Positions 8,595 through 17,055 of a stretch of 64,000 nt of DNA are shown one piece after another. The position numbers and the translations under genes are program-made. Position 1 is the first letter of the stretch. Each line of letters opens with the position of its first letter. A model generated the notes under the pieces. That model was not told where the DNA came from. It worked only from the letters and a program-made list of their open reading frames with translations, and ran no database searches. The stretch covers positions 62,001 through 126,000 of the forward strand of contig CP001770.1 in NCBI GenBank assembly GCA_000024525.1, given 5' to 3'. The stretch is from Spirosoma linguale DSM 74 (GTDB taxonomy: Bacteria > Bacteroidota > Bacteroidia > Cytophagales > Spirosomataceae).

Positions 8595-9470
8595 GTGAAG
8601 CAGTCTGTAAATAAACTGCTCTTGACCAGCCTTTGCCTTTTTGGAGGGATGTACCCCATTCAGGGCGGTGTTAGGAGCGTACCAAATGACTTACACTTTA
8701 AGCCGACGGTGGCTGAAGTGGATACCACAAATCCGGGGCAACCTCCACAACAAGGACCACCGGGCCAGACGTTGCTTAGTGGTTTAGACGATGAGTTATC
8801 CGGGGAAATCGAGAGTATCATCGGCGAAACAGAGAATTCCATCATGCAGGGTATTCAGGATGAACTTACTGGATTGCTCGGTAATGCCCTGGGCCAACTA
8901 TTTGACGTCTCACCAATCTCGGCAGTTAAATCGCTCCAGTCGATGGTAAAGGACGGTTTATCTAAGCAGCAAAAGATCGAGTACCAAAACTACAAGGTAG
9001 ACTACGCCTGGAAAAAAGCACACATGGAGCTCTCGCCTGCCTTTGCTACATACTATCGGGAGCTAAATCTGAACCAGCTTACCGGTGCCATTGGGGCCAG
9101 TAAGAAAGCGGCCGACAAATTTCTGAATACGTCAGCATTTACGGCTAAAGAAGCGGCAGCAATGCGACAGGTTTTACAGGGGGTTGCTGAGACGAGCGAT
9201 TTGGAAGCTGAGGTTAAAACGATTATTAACCTCGGCGGTAAACCGGTGTGGATGTCAGAAGGAGAACGGTTATCGGCCCTAAACGCCGTGCGAACGGACC
9301 TTTACGACCGAATTAAGCGGACCAATCAGACATTAGCCCTAATCCGAGCGACCTATCAATTCCGATCTCGGGAAATAGCTAAAAACGCTTATAGGCAGGG
9401 ATTGTACAAACAAAACTCAACGCTCAACCGGACAGTAAGCACCCGCTCCACTACCTACCAAACCAGATGA
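8595..9470 (+). CDS. Secreted tra-operon protein, first of two tandem paralogues
   Basis: 291 residues from a GTG start. The N-terminus is signal-peptide-like (KLLLTSLCLFGGMYPIQG), followed by a Pro/Gly-rich linker and a mostly helical body. The segment IEYQNYKVDYAWKKA near residue ~130 is matched in the next gene by VRYQDFKVKYTYQQA, so the two genes are diverged duplicates. Their place between traG and traJ is that of traH/traI in CTnDOT, but I could not assign a family with confidence. The export signal suggests a periplasmic role. The stop overlaps the next start by 4 bp. Confidence 0.65.
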   Translation: MKQSVNKLLLTSLCLFGGMYPIQGGVRSVPNDLHFKPTVAEVDTTNPGQPPQQGPPGQTLLSGLDDELSGEIESIIGETENSIMQGIQDELTGLLGNALGQLFDVSPISAVKSLQSMVKDGLSKQQKIEYQNYKVDYAWKKAHMELSPAFATYYRELNLNQLTGAIGASKKAADKFLNTSAFTAKEAAAMRQVLQGVAETSDLEAEVKTIINLGGKPVWMSEGERLSALNAVRTDLYDRIKRTNQTLALIRATYQFRSREIAKNAYRQGLYKQNSTLNRTVSTRSTTYQTR

Positions 9471-10351
9471 AAAAGCGAACACTATACTGGGTTTGGCTCG
9501 GCTGCGTAGCTGGTACTGCCAACGCTCAGATGCCCTCCGCCAATGCAATACCAACTGGAAACAGGGGTAGCAACGTCATTCAATCCGAGATAGACCAACT
9601 ATTAAGCATGTCAGAAAGCGACATAATGGCGGGTTTAAAAGATGCTGGACTCGACTATGGTGAACTCATAAAAGAAAAGGTCATGGACGAGGTAGTCAAA
9701 GGGATTGCTGATGCTACTGTACTGGCTCCTATTGCTACCGAGATCATGGAGCTATACCAGAAACAGAAGAATAAGGACCTCGCCAAAGCCATCGAGAAGT
9801 TGAAGAGAACGTGGAAAGATGGCCAGGAACGGATCAACAAAGTTCGTTATCAGGATTTCAAAGTCAAATACACCTATCAGCAGGCAATGAATAAAGCCCC
9901 GTTAGACGTGATGCAAGGCACCCGTCGCCAGGCCATTGACGAGTCAGTAAAGGCATTGTGGACAGATGGGCTGCCTGTCGCCATAACAATAACAGATCCC
10001 ACCAATGCTCGGCTGATGAAAGAGGACATTGATGCGCGCTATCCAAACGAGGACCGGAACGCCGGACCGATTGGCTGGACAGTGTTAGCCTCAGCTCGCT
10101 CGTCGTTGCTAGCCGATGACAAAACATTGAAGGCAAAAATGGCCCTCGTTGAGAAGCAGGGTCAAACGGCGTACCTATCACCAGCGGACCGGCTTCGGCT
10201 GCTTCGCGAAATTGATAAAGAAAGCAAGGCCCGTCGCACAACGCTACTGGCGATGGACAAAATCACTTCGCAGGGGCTGGACTACTACAAATACCAACGT
10301 AATCGGAAAGCTTACCAAACTAAATACCTACGAACCCAATCGTATCGCTAA
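9467..10351 (+). CDS. Secreted tra-operon protein, second tandem paralogue
   Basis: 294 residues. Signal peptide KKRTLYWVWLGCVAGTANAQ with a likely cleavage after ANA. The body is helical and shares layout with the preceding protein (central RYQDFKVKYTY motif, C-terminal basic helices with many Tyr/Arg/Lys). It overlaps the preceding gene by 4 bp and lies 11 bp before traJ. Probable periplasmic T4SS factor in the TraI position, comparable in place to VirB5; function is inferred from location only. Confidence 0.65.
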   Translation: MKKRTLYWVWLGCVAGTANAQMPSANAIPTGNRGSNVIQSEIDQLLSMSESDIMAGLKDAGLDYGELIKEKVMDEVVKGIADATVLAPIATEIMELYQKQKNKDLAKAIEKLKRTWKDGQERINKVRYQDFKVKYTYQQAMNKAPLDVMQGTRRQAIDESVKALWTDGLPVAITITDPTNARLMKEDIDARYPNEDRNAGPIGWTVLASARSSLLADDKTLKAKMALVEKQGQTAYLSPADRLRLLREIDKESKARRTTLLAMDKITSQGLDYYKYQRNRKAYQTKYLRTQSYR

Positions 10352-10362
10352 ACCTCAACTGT

Positions 10363-11415
10363 ATGCAAGCAATTCTGTTGGTTTCACCCGTCCTAGAAAC
10401 ATCGATCGACGAAGTGTTCACCCAGTTCTCAGATGGATTTGGGGCATTGGTTGCCTTTGGTCAGGCTATTGGCTTCATTGGTGCACTTTGCTATGTGTTT
10501 TACCGGATCTGGGGGCACATGTCCCGGGCCGAGCCCATCGACGTGTATCCCCTGCTCCGCCCCTTCGCCCTGGCCCTTTGCCTGCTTAGCTATCCGCTGT
10601 TGGTCAAAGGTATGGTAGGTATCGGGCGATTGCTTGATAAAGGAACCGGCTCCATGGTGGCCAGTCAAAAAGCGGAAGTAGAGCGCTTGAACCAGGTCAA
10701 AAAAGCAAAAGTCAAAGAGAATTGGGATAAGATTCTCATTCCGCCCGGCGAAGATGGCGAGATCGGCACCTGGGATGTCGTCAAGACCGTATTCGGCCCG
10801 ACAGGTAGCGGTAACAGTTTGGTAGGAAATGCCGTAAGCGGGGTCATGCAGTATTATTTTGACCAGTTTCTGAGTTGGCTGGGTGAAATCTTCTACGATC
10901 TGGCGGCTATTTACATCAAACTGATCAGCACTTTCTTTTTGATCGTACTGGCGCTCACCGGCCCAATCACCTTTGGCCTAGCCACCTTCGAATGGTTTTA
11001 CTCCGGTCTAGCGGCCTGGTTCTCGCGCCTGATCCATATCCTGCTGTACATTCCGCTGGTCAATATTCTGGGTTCGATTCTGGAGACAATCCATATCTCC
11101 ATGCTGAATCAGGATCTGGCCGTTTTCGATGAGCAGCTGCGATCGGGAAATACCGGCATGGGTTCGTCCGATTGGGGCTTAATCATTTTCTATTTCATTG
11201 GCGCTGGAGCGTACCTGTCAATCCCAAAAGTAGCCTCCTACATCATCGAATCTACCGGGGTGGGTGATGCAATCAGTTCAGCCACACAACCAACGGCAAT
11301 GGTAGCCGGGGCCAGCACAGGCCAGGCAGCCGGGGCTGGAGCAGCCTCACTAGGTCGAACCGTTGCCAGTGCTTTCTCATCGACAAAATCGCAACCCACC
11401 TCAAACAGCATCTAA
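10363..11415 (+). CDS. traJ: TraJ, polytopic inner-membrane T4SS protein (VirB6-like)
   Basis: 350 residues with about six to eight hydrophobic helices (residues ~20-45, ~65-85, ~165-215, ~220-250, ~275-300) and a small-residue-rich C-terminal tail (TGQAAGAGAASLGRT). It matches the conjugative transposon TraJ family in size, topology and operon place between the VirB4 ATPase and TraK. Family members are VirB6-like channel components. TraK starts 1 bp after the stop. Confidence 0.88.
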   Translation: MQAILLVSPVLETSIDEVFTQFSDGFGALVAFGQAIGFIGALCYVFYRIWGHMSRAEPIDVYPLLRPFALALCLLSYPLLVKGMVGIGRLLDKGTGSMVASQKAEVERLNQVKKAKVKENWDKILIPPGEDGEIGTWDVVKTVFGPTGSGNSLVGNAVSGVMQYYFDQFLSWLGEIFYDLAAIYIKLISTFFLIVLALTGPITFGLATFEWFYSGLAAWFSRLIHILLYIPLVNILGSILETIHISMLNQDLAVFDEQLRSGNTGMGSSDWGLIIFYFIGAGAYLSIPKVASYIIESTGVGDAISSATQPTAMVAGASTGQAAGAGAASLGRTVASAFSSTKSQPTSNSI

Positions 11416-11416
11416 C

Positions 11417-12067
11417 ATGAACGGACAATTTCGTTACCTGACCAATTTAGAAACATCCTTCAAAATGGTGCGCTGGATGGCCATCATTGCGGTAGTTGGA
11501 AGCCTCGCGTTCGCGCTGGGTGTAGCCTATTGGGCTTTCGCCGAGGTGTCGGCCAGTCGCCAGAAAGTGTACGTACTCGACAATGGAAAGTCCATTATGG
11601 TAGCCCTCGCTCAGGAGCAGAATATCAACCGGCCAGCTGAAGCAAAAGACCACATCAAGACATTTCATCGACTCTTTTTCACGCTTGAGCCCGACGAGAA
11701 ACAGGTGGAAGGTAATATCCGAGAAGCAACGTATCTGGGCGATCGCTCGGTTGTCAGGTTGTATCAGGATTTGCAGGAAGCGGGATATTATGGACAGTTG
11801 ATTCAGGGCAACGTCCACCAGAAGGTAGAGATTGAAAAAGTTGAGGTCAATTTTAGTCAATCGCCCTATCGCGTGGTGACCAGCGGACGGCAACTGCTGA
11901 TCCGGGCGAACAACATTACCATCCGAAAATTAGTGACGGAGTGCTACCTCATTGATGTGGCCAGGACGGACAATAACCCGCATGGCTTCATGATTGAGCG
12001 GTTCAAGGTGGTCCAGAATCAGGACATCGAAACGGTTCAGCGGTCCAACCAGACTTCGAATCTATGA
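11417..12067 (+). CDS. traK: TraK, VirB8-like T4SS protein
   Basis: 216 residues from ATG 11417, the first codon after traJ, which gives the typical N-terminus MNGQFRYLTNLETSF. One transmembrane helix lies at ~22-45 (AIIAVVGSLAFALGVAYWAF); the rest is a periplasmic domain with the EKVEVNF and TEC(Y)LIDVARTDNNPHGFMI stretches characteristic of the Bacteroidota TraK family, related to VirB8. It overlaps traL by 4 bp (ATGA). Predicted inner-membrane core of the mating channel. Confidence 0.9.
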   Translation: MNGQFRYLTNLETSFKMVRWMAIIAVVGSLAFALGVAYWAFAEVSASRQKVYVLDNGKSIMVALAQEQNINRPAEAKDHIKTFHRLFFTLEPDEKQVEGNIREATYLGDRSVVRLYQDLQEAGYYGQLIQGNVHQKVEIEKVEVNFSQSPYRVVTSGRQLLIRANNITIRKLVTECYLIDVARTDNNPHGFMIERFKVVQNQDIETVQRSNQTSNL

Positions 12068-12363
12068 ACAGGCCACATCATGCGTACTGGCGATTATGGC
12101 GCAGACTTGTTGTCCGAAAACTAAGGGGGTGGGAAAGTCGACCTATATCTCAGCGAAAATGGCACGTGCTGGCCGCATTTTTTACCCTTTTGCTACTGGG
12201 TGGGTGGTCCGTGAGTATGAATCTGTCGCACCAGCCACCTGCCCTGCCATACTCTTTCTCCAAGGGTCAACCATTAACCCCGAAGGTATCTAATCATTCA
12301 GAAACCCAACGTGTAAATCATGAACCTTACCGATCCGACTCAACCAGAAAATTACATCGCTAA
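12064..12363 (+). CDS. traL: TraL, small membrane protein (DUF3989-like)
   Basis: 99 residues with a very basic N-terminus (many Arg/Trp) and one membrane helix at ~33-52 (HVLAAFFTLLLLGGWSVSM). Size, topology and position between traK and traM fit TraL (DUF3989). It overlaps traK by 4 bp and traM by 44 bp. Sequence alone is weak; the operon order carries the assignment. Confidence 0.75.
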   Translation: MNRPHHAYWRLWRRLVVRKLRGWESRPISQRKWHVLAAFFTLLLLGGWSVSMNLSHQPPALPYSFSKGQPLTPKVSNHSETQRVNHEPYRSDSTRKLHR

Positions 12364-13642
12364 TCCGTCACCTGCGGATACGACTGATCCGGCCGAAGCA
12401 CCAACGGCTCGCAAATCGTTTCAGGACGTTTTGAAAGACAAACGATTTTGGATGACAGCACCAGTGTTGTTACTCGCGTTGGGATCAACCGTGTACTTCC
12501 TGATTTCGGGGACTGAGGGTAAACAAATGCCCCTCATTAATAATGTGAACGCAACGATCCCTATCGCACAAACCGACAGCGTACCCAAGTCTAAGTTGGA
12601 GTTACAGGCAGCCCAGCAGCGACAAGGCTTAAACAGTCAGTCTACCGTCAACGGTATGCAAACTGGTGTTGTCGCTGCAATACCTGAATCAGCGCCCTCT
12701 ACGGGTTTACCTGCTACGCTCGACCCTTACGTATACAAGCAAAAACGGATGCCCGAAGCAATCGATCCGGAATTTGCCGCGATGGACTCGTTGTATAACC
12801 CTTCGCCCCCTCCGCGTCAAAACAGGGTAAGAGGTAGGCCCCGTCCAACCAATCGAATTCGGGCGGTCTCAACAGGTTATGCCCAAACGGCACTTCCTGA
12901 TGAATTTGATGAGGAGGCATTGCCCAGACGGGATGTGCAGAAACAAGTAGAGGATAGACAGCGATTACTGGCTTTATTGACAGAGTACAAGCGGGACAAA
13001 GAAGCCAAGGCGGCTATTGCCCGCGAAGGGGAGCGGCCGCGTAAGGCAGAATCAGGAGCCGTCGTCTCTACGTTGGGGGAAACCACCAATCGACGATTGA
13101 ATGGTTTCTATGGGTTATACACACAGGACCAGAAAGGGGGTCAGGAATCGGCTTTAACGGAAGATCTGGGCACCATCCGGGCGGTCATTCATCAAGATCA
13201 GCAAATTACCGATGGAGGACGGGTACAGCTTCGCCTACTGGAGCCAGTGACTGTACGTGGTATTCTCATTCCGGCCAATACACTGGTTTTCGGTACTGGC
13301 AGTTTTGGGACGGAACGCGTGGGTATTACGCTGAGTAATCTTCAGTACGAAGGACAAATATTTCCAATCAAGCTCACAGTGCATGATATGGACGGTATGC
13401 CTGGCGTGTTCGTACCGAACGTGCTGGCCGCACAGGAAGGAAAGCAACTTCTGGGACAGACCATTGGTGGGGCCAACTACAATTTGAATGGTACCTCAGC
13501 CAATAGCGCCAAAGCAGCCGCAGCAATGGCCGGCATATCAGCTGCACAGTCAGGCCTCTCTGGTGCTCGAAGCATTCTTCAACGAAAGATTGTCCAACAG
13601 AAGGCTACACTGAAAGGAAACTATTATGTACTGCTCAAATGA
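12320..13642 (+). CDS. traM: TraM, VirB10-like T4SS protein
   Basis: 440 residues: short cytoplasmic N-terminus, one transmembrane helix at ~45-63 (FWMTAPVLLLALGSTVYFLI), a long Pro/Gln/Arg-rich periplasmic linker, and a conserved C-terminal beta domain from ~275 onward (IRAVIHQDQQITDGGRVQLRLLEPV, then LIPANTLVFGTGSF) that defines TraM. VirB10-type proteins span the periplasm and connect the inner-membrane ATPases to the outer-membrane pore. The start lies inside traL. Confidence 0.92.
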   Translation: MNLTDPTQPENYIANPSPADTTDPAEAPTARKSFQDVLKDKRFWMTAPVLLLALGSTVYFLISGTEGKQMPLINNVNATIPIAQTDSVPKSKLELQAAQQRQGLNSQSTVNGMQTGVVAAIPESAPSTGLPATLDPYVYKQKRMPEAIDPEFAAMDSLYNPSPPPRQNRVRGRPRPTNRIRAVSTGYAQTALPDEFDEEALPRRDVQKQVEDRQRLLALLTEYKRDKEAKAAIAREGERPRKAESGAVVSTLGETTNRRLNGFYGLYTQDQKGGQESALTEDLGTIRAVIHQDQQITDGGRVQLRLLEPVTVRGILIPANTLVFGTGSFGTERVGITLSNLQYEGQIFPIKLTVHDMDGMPGVFVPNVLAAQEGKQLLGQTIGGANYNLNGTSANSAKAAAAMAGISAAQSGLSGARSILQRKIVQQKATLKGNYYVLLK

Positions 13643-13668
13643 GCTTAGCCAGGTAATTACTGAACTAT

Positions 13669-14787
13669 ATGAAACGACTCATTATTTCTGTTAGCGCGCT
13701 CCTCATCCTATCGGGTCCGGGTATGGCGCAACGCAAACCAACGTATATCAAGCGTACGTACGCAAAATTGATAAACAAGCGGGACGTACCGGCCCGGTCT
13801 CCCATCCCTGAAAGCCCTGTGCTGTTAGTTCAGCAACAAACGGTTGGTAAGCCAGACAGCACGCTTCGAGCTGAAAGTAAGTTTGCCGTAAACTTCCCTG
13901 AGAACAAGCCGGTATCGGCTTCAGGGGCTCCGCGCACTTCTCCAGAAGCGCTTATACAACCCCAGCACATAATCCGCTCGTACTACGTCGATTTGGCATA
14001 CAACAAAACAGTATCAATCATCTTTCCAACGGCCGTACGGTCAGTCGACCTAGGAAGCCGCAGCATCATGGCCGACAAAGCGGCTGACGTAGAGAATGTG
14101 CTGAAAGTAAAAGCGTCGCAAATCGGCTTCAACGAAACTAACTTTTCGGTAATGACCACCGACGGCAAGTTCTACAGCTTCGTGGTCAACTACAATGAAA
14201 CACCAGCGGTCCTGGCCCTCAACTTGGCAGGGTCTGGAAATACGAATCTGGGAAGCCAGGGCAGTCAGATTAACTTAAACGATCGCACCCAATCTGTAAA
14301 TGGTCTCGATGGCCAAGAAGGAAATATTCAGTTCGCAGGGGTAAAAGCAACTCAGTCAGACATCGTTTATGCCAGTGACCGCATACTACACAATCGAAGC
14401 CGGGGAAAACGGGGAACTGAGGCCAACAAGATGGAGGCTCATTTACGTGGTCTTTATGTAAAGGATAACGTGCTTTACTACCGGTTGGCCATCGAGAACG
14501 AATCGAATCTAAACTACGATATCGATTACGTGCGGTACTTCATTGTAGATGGCAAAACAGCAAAACTGACCTCCCGGCAGGAAATTGAATTAAGGCCTAT
14601 CTATGTGCATAACGAAGCAATTACCACGGTGCGTGGACATCAAAGGGTCGAGCGTGTATACGCCTTTCAGCGGTTTACTATACCGGGCAATAAGCAGTTG
14701 CTGATTGTGATTGGCGAACAGAATGGCGGTCGGGAACTAGCATTTCAGGTACAGAACAAGGACATCATGAAGGCCCGGCCATTATAA
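13669..14787 (+). CDS. traN: TraN, DUF4138 outer-membrane-associated T4SS protein (VirB9-like)
   Basis: 372 residues: signal peptide (ISVSALLILSGPGMAQ), a variable linker, then the conserved TraN body from ~100 (YYVDLAYNKTVSIIFPTAVRSVD and the VLKVKA region) with a C-terminal Ig-like part (LRGLYVKDNVLYYRLAIENES). DUF4138/TraN proteins pair with TraM as the VirB9-like piece of the core complex. It is the last tra gene here, followed by a terminator; traO, traP and traQ homologues are not present downstream. Confidence 0.92.
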   Translation: MKRLIISVSALLILSGPGMAQRKPTYIKRTYAKLINKRDVPARSPIPESPVLLVQQQTVGKPDSTLRAESKFAVNFPENKPVSASGAPRTSPEALIQPQHIIRSYYVDLAYNKTVSIIFPTAVRSVDLGSRSIMADKAADVENVLKVKASQIGFNETNFSVMTTDGKFYSFVVNYNETPAVLALNLAGSGNTNLGSQGSQINLNDRTQSVNGLDGQEGNIQFAGVKATQSDIVYASDRILHNRSRGKRGTEANKMEAHLRGLYVKDNVLYYRLAIENESNLNYDIDYVRYFIVDGKTAKLTSRQEIELRPIYVHNEAITTVRGHQRVERVYAFQRFTIPGNKQLLIVIGEQNGGRELAFQVQNKDIMKARPL

Positions 14788-14807
14788 GGGCACTATCTAC
14801 CAAACAG

Positions 14808-14835
14808 AAAAGCTCCGTCACAAGCGGAGCTTTTT
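14808..14835. terminator. Bidirectional terminator between traN and the small membrane protein gene
   Basis: Stem AAAGCTCCG / CGGAGCTTT with a 7-nt loop, then TTTT on the plus strand and A-rich sequence on the other side, so it works in both directions. It closes the rightward tra operon and the leftward small ORF at 14852-14992. Confidence 0.85.
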
Positions 14836-14851
14836 GCATTTATTCTATTCC

Positions 14852-14992
14852 TTACCGACGTTCTTGTTGACGCAATCGCCGACTCATCTGGTCAATATCG
14901 CGTTGCAGTTTGTCAATGCGCTCCCGTTGCCGCTGCTGCACAAAGCCACGAATGAAGAAAAACAGGAAGAAAACTACGAATCCAATTACCAT
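14852..14992 (-). CDS. Small membrane protein with basic coiled-coil tail (46 aa)
   Basis: A 46-codon frame on the minus strand from ATG 14992 to TAA 14852. It encodes an N-terminal hydrophobic helix (MVIGFVVFFLFFFI) followed by a charged amphipathic helix (ERIDKLQRDIDQMSRRLRQQ). A clear Shine-Dalgarno sequence (AAGGAG, about 10 nt upstream), unusual in this window, supports translation, and a possible TTG / TATACCTTTC promoter lies further upstream near 15040-15075. It converges on the traN terminator. I do not recognise a family; the shape resembles phage-shock or spanin-like small proteins, but no function is assigned. Confidence 0.65.
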   Translation of the reverse strand: MVIGFVVFFLFFFIRGFVQQRQRERIDKLQRDIDQMSRRLRQQERR

Positions 14993-14999
14993 CGCTCAC

Positions 15000-15223
15000 A
15001 CTCCTTTCTACCCGTCAACCGGATTTAAGTCTATTTAGCCGAAAGGTATAGTAAAGTGTGTATTTTGTCAAGTGTTGGCAGTGTGTACTTCAAATTAAAG
15101 AGTAGACCCAGCTTGCTACCTTACGTGCATTTACTTGATGTATCGTTTTTCCGTCAAATGTACGCGGTCAGTGAATCGGTGATGATTTTTACTAGTTGTG
15201 AATTTACCGTAGTGTTTTTAAAA
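15000..15223. other. Intergenic stretch with no gene seen
   Basis: AT-rich, no convincing frame on either strand. It lies between the small membrane protein gene and the ardC terminator, and holds only the possible promoter of the small gene. Confidence 0.5.
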
Positions 15224-15255
15224 GTATGTGGCCGGGCTTTAACCCGGCCACATAC
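15224..15255 (-). terminator. Terminator of the ardC-like gene
   Basis: A perfect 13-bp stem (GTATGTGGCCGGG / CCCGGCCACATAC) with a 6-nt loop is followed on the minus strand by TTTTAAAAAC. It starts 4 bp beyond the stop codon of the ardC-like gene. Confidence 0.85.
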
Positions 15256-15258
15256 GTG

Positions 15259-16218
15259 TTAGGCCGCTACAACATCCGAAGCTATTTCTTCAGTTACGTC
15301 ATTTAGTACATAGTTGACGGCTTTCTGAGCCTGTCCCGATGCCCGGAAAATTAGCGTTTTGTCGCCTTTCAAAGCCGACAGCCAATTTTGCAGGTACGCG
15401 GCTGCATTGGTCAAAAGCCGGTGGTCTGTCAGGTCAAGGCCGCAACTGCTGGCCAGATAACAGGCTCCGATTTCGGCTGTTAATTCTTCTCTAGCGTATA
15501 ACTCCCCACCAAACCCGTCAGAATGTACCAACTCCTCCCGGTTCAGGCGGTCGCGGTGGCCAGTTGAGTGAATCAGTTCATGAAATAAAACGCAGTAATA
15601 AGCTTCCAGGCAATCAAAAGCCGTAGGGCGGGGCATATTCACAACATCGCGCAACGGGCTGTAATAAGCACGGGCAGGATCAATATGCACGATTTCGGGT
15701 GCATTTGAGTAACCCGCGTATACGGCATCACAGGCATTGTAGTTATACACTTCGTCAAGGGCATCAGGTGTTTTCAACTCCGGCAAATCAATAGTTACTC
15801 CTTCTACGTCGGCCACATTAAAAACGAAATAATGCTTAAGGAGCGGGACGCCCACCTTTTTGATTTTGGCCTCGCCTTTGTTGTTCGTTACTTCCTTTTC
15901 TTTCTCCAGCACACTCCAGAAAACGACCAGATTTCCCTTCGCATCTTTGCGAATATTACCCCCTAACTCTGTTGCCTGTTTGAAGGTCAGAAAATACGGG
16001 CGTTCATAGCTAGCGCATCCCAAAAGGACACTATTTATACCCGTATAGGAGCGTTTGCTTATGTAATTTTGAGCCACCTCAATCTGCCCATCTTTCAGGA
16101 TACCCCACCGTTTGCGCCATGGGATACGGCCTTTTTCAAGCTCGTCGACGATGAGATCAGTAACCCGGGCGTATAGATCCATACTGCCCCGCTGTGCGGA
16201 AGCCTTTGCATTCTGCAT
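15259..16218 (-). CDS. ardC: ArdC-like antirestriction protein (ssDNA-binding domain plus zincin metallopeptidase)
   Basis: 319 residues from ATG 16218. The N-terminal ~140 residues match the ArdC N-terminal domain (LYARVTDLIVDELEKG and PWRKRW, then the YTGIN region), which binds single-stranded DNA. The C-terminal part is a zincin with HELIHSTGH at ~213-221 and a downstream Glu in EELTAEIGA as third zinc ligand. ArdC proteins protect incoming conjugative DNA from restriction in the recipient. The GTG at 16263 would extend the protein into the conserved promoter/leader block, so the downstream ATG is preferred. It shares its promoter block with two other transcription units here. Confidence 0.88.
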   Translation of the reverse strand: MQNAKASAQRGSMDLYARVTDLIVDELEKGRIPWRKRWGILKDGQIEVAQNYISKRSYTGINSVLLGCASYERPYFLTFKQATELGGNIRKDAKGNLVVFWSVLEKEKEVTNNKGEAKIKKVGVPLLKHYFVFNVADVEGVTIDLPELKTPDALDEVYNYNACDAVYAGYSNAPEIVHIDPARAYYSPLRDVVNMPRPTAFDCLEAYYCVLFHELIHSTGHRDRLNREELVHSDGFGGELYAREELTAEIGACYLASSCGLDLTDHRLLTNAAAYLQNWLSALKGDKTLIFRASGQAQKAVNYVLNDVTEEIASDVVAA

Positions 16219-16224
16219 TATAAT

Positions 16225-16275
16225 CGCCCGAAGTAACACGTCGGTGCCGCGCAATAGGAACACTATAAAGATACG
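16225..16275 (-). promoter_or_regulatory. Conserved promoter/leader block, copy 1 (upstream of ardC)
   Basis: On the minus strand, TATCTTTATAG (resembling the Bacteroidota -7 TAnnTTTG) with TTG about 20 nt upstream is followed by a ~40-nt leader containing GCGCGGCACCGACGTGTTAC. The 51-bp block is 49/51 identical to 18025-18075 and clearly related to 23449-23498. Each copy ends about 5-10 bp before the start codon of its gene. The leader is not coding in the chosen frames. Confidence 0.75.
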
Positions 16276-16330
16276 GCACTTCTGGCACTCCTACAAGATA
16301 TATGGCTGATATACAGAAGTTTACGCCTAA

Positions 16331-16348
16331 CCCTTCGCCCCCTTTCGT
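16331..16348. promoter_or_regulatory. Conserved upstream box, copy 1 (CTTCGCCCCCTTTCGT)
   Basis: Lies about 60 bp upstream of the ardC promoter. The same 16-bp sequence is found at 23545-23560 and a diverged form (CTGCTCCCTTTCGT) at 18134-18147, in the same relative place. Likely operator or activator site. Confidence 0.55.
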
Positions 16349-16426
16349 CTTTAAGCTTTGTGTAAAAGATGTGTATCTCCAGTGGCAAAAGTTGTGCGTG
16401 CTTTAGTGTTAGCGTGCATCGTGAAT

Positions 16427-16577
16427 GGAGGGCCACTCATCAGTGGCTCTCCGGGATGTAGAATTAGGTCATACGGCTCCGCAGCACGCAAGGAGTGGTA
16501 TGACCCGTGAAACGCGTGTGCAGCCCTTTAAAAGTTAAAGCGCCTGAGTCAGAGGCTACCTGGCTCAGGCGTTTTTT
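16427..16577 (+). ncRNA. Three-hairpin cassette A (candidate structured RNA)
   Basis: Three hairpins in a row: 16427-16452 (11-bp stem with GGAGGGCCACT), 16467-16505 (GGTCATAC / GTATGACC plus an inner CTCC/GGAG stem), and 16541-16577 (CGCCTGAG / CTCAGGCG followed by TTTTTT on the plus strand). The order matches cassette B at 18219-18370, and the middle hairpin is conserved with compensatory changes. The T-run position favours plus-strand transcription ending here. It fills the 16276-16582 gap, where no gene is seen. Whether it acts as RNA, attenuator or single-stranded DNA structure is open. Confidence 0.5.
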
Positions 16578-16582
16578 GATGC

Positions 16583-16996
16583 CTATATTTTTTCGAGATA
16601 CTCGACAATAACTTCTGCTTCGCGTTGCTCCTGGTCGATACTGACCATAACATTGAAACGACTATAGCGGGTAACAATGCCGGTGGCTCCAGTACTGGTT
16701 AACCGCACACGGTCACCAATGGCTGGTTTTGGTGGCAGTGGTTTGTAGAACCGCTTAAAATGTTTGCAGTAAGTCAAACCAAGTTGCCCGGCACGGTTGA
16801 ACAAATAGCGCCAAGCCAGGCGGTACTCTTCACCGGCAAATTTCCACTCGTAGCCCTTAACCAGGTCTTTGCCCGCTACGGTCAGTTGGTTGTCTTTTGT
16901 GATGCCTGCAACCCAAATTTTGAATTCCTCCAGCGTTCTGGCGGGTGGGGTGGGAGCGGAGTAGGCTGACCCCTGAGAGTTTTGTGTGTTGACCAT
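16583..16996 (-). CDS. Hypothetical protein, last gene of an unknown four-gene operon
   Basis: 137 residues, no recognised family. A Pro/Ser/Gln-rich N-terminus (~1-20) precedes a helical segment (RTLEEFKIWVAGITKDNQLTV cluster); the C-terminal ~50 residues look like a small beta-barrel (KPAIGDRVRLTSTGATGIVTR, then MVSIDQEQREAEVIVEYLEKI), similar in pattern to KOW/SH3-like domains. It lies 59 bp after the preceding gene and ends just before hairpin cassette A. Location beside ardC suggests an anti-defence or establishment role, by inference only. Confidence 0.6.
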   Translation of the reverse strand: MVNTQNSQGSAYSAPTPPARTLEEFKIWVAGITKDNQLTVAGKDLVKGYEWKFAGEEYRLAWRYLFNRAGQLGLTYCKHFKRFYKPLPPKPAIGDRVRLTSTGATGIVTRYSRFNVMVSIDQEQREAEVIVEYLEKI

Positions 16997-17055
16997 TGCT
17001 TTAGTTGCCCGACTCCGAAACGAACGACTGGTCAGGAGTCGGGCATTAAATGGTT

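Noticed and set aside
16219..16263. Extension of ArdC upstream to a GTG start
   Set aside because: The added residues are encoded by the conserved promoter/leader block.
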